Source: Planctomycetota bacterium
Lineage (GTDB): Bacteria; Planctomycetota; Brocadiia; JAJRTI01
Reading direction: 5' to 3'
Length of the DNA stretch: 11,667 nt
Assembly: GCA_024278415.1 (NCBI GenBank)
Contig: JAJRTI010000649.1
Coordinates: forward strand, 1-11,667
Positions 11,636 to 11,667 of this stretch are shown in pieces (position 1 is the stretch's first letter; every line of letters begins with the position of its first letter). A model generated the notes under the pieces. That model was not told where the DNA came from. It ran no database searches and saw only the letters and a list, made by a program, of their open reading frames with translations. The translations under genes were made by a program, and so were the position numbers.

Positions 11636-11667
11636 GGCTTCTAGCCCAGGGTTGCGGCCGCAGGCCG

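Larger units (their letters stand above)
11269..11667. other. Gene-free right end: MITE-like element and edge palindromes
   Basis: After the toxin stop the sequence is GAAAAAAAGG, then a small CGGTC/GACCG dyad, then the MITE-like element 11308-11525, then 140 bases of palindromic sequence to the edge. The edge part holds CAGCGTT/AACGCTG (11588-11594, 11607-11613) and the hairpin 11617-11635. A 26-codon frame starting at 11564 runs through these palindromes and is not called. Confidence 0.65.

Noticed and set aside
11564..11644. A 26-codon plus-strand frame starting at ATG 11564
   Set aside because: It is made almost entirely of two palindromes and ends in a dispersed repeat; there is no ribosome-binding site.

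Overview
The window is GC-rich bacterial DNA, probably from a PVC-group or related lineage (Planctomycetes, Lentisphaerae, Hydrogenedentes-like). The clues are a short pseudopilin of the [19 protein letters not shown] type with a C-terminal ADGH motif, a very large Ser/Thr kinase with its own extracytoplasmic C-terminus, LamG and SGNH surface proteins, a Gfo/Idh/MocA oxidoreductase, and many short palindromic intergenic repeats. The phylum is an inference; the sequence contains no rRNA or other phylogenetic marker.

Layout. Five genes read leftwards on the minus strand. In order of transcription they are a type IV/II pseudopilin-like protein (8510-9160), a Ser/Thr kinase fused through one membrane segment to a parallel beta-helix (5456-8293), a secreted DUF5060-type GH-A glycoside hydrolase (3063-5456, overlapping the kinase stop by one base), a membrane-anchored SGNH/GDSL hydrolase (1518-2633), and a LamG-type secreted protein that runs off the left edge (1-937). 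A Gfo/Idh/MocA oxidoreductase (9335-10333) is divergent from the pseudopilin. To its right lies an MNT/HEPN toxin-antitoxin pair (10632-11268). The MNT antitoxin has a TAA stop inside its catalytic GSX10DXD motif, while the HEPN toxin keeps an intact RX4HXY motif.

The intergenic DNA is unusually structured. Two MITE-like elements have terminal inverted repeats and exact 5-bp flanking direct repeats: 1115-1367 with GGGTA, and 11308-11525 with TGGTA. A 345-bp segment bounded by a 12-bp inverted repeat (2710-3054) holds at least six small hairpins with different stems and mostly 4-base loops. There is also a perfect 19-bp-stem hairpin (1018-1059), a hairpin repeat found just after two different stop codons (1472-1491 and 8482-8501), and several other dispersed palindromes. 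A promoter-like sequence upstream of the kinase (8358-8386) has a perfect 7-bp-arm palindrome across its -10 box.

How the genes may work together. The kinase and the glycoside hydrolase are very likely cotranscribed and translationally coupled. The kinase's beta-helix resembles carbohydrate-binding or carbohydrate-cleaving folds, so a membrane sensor kinase paired with a secreted polysaccharide-active enzyme is a reasonable hypothesis. The SGNH (esterase-like), LamG and sugar-type oxidoreductase genes fit a glycan-processing neighbourhood, but no common regulon is shown by the sequence.
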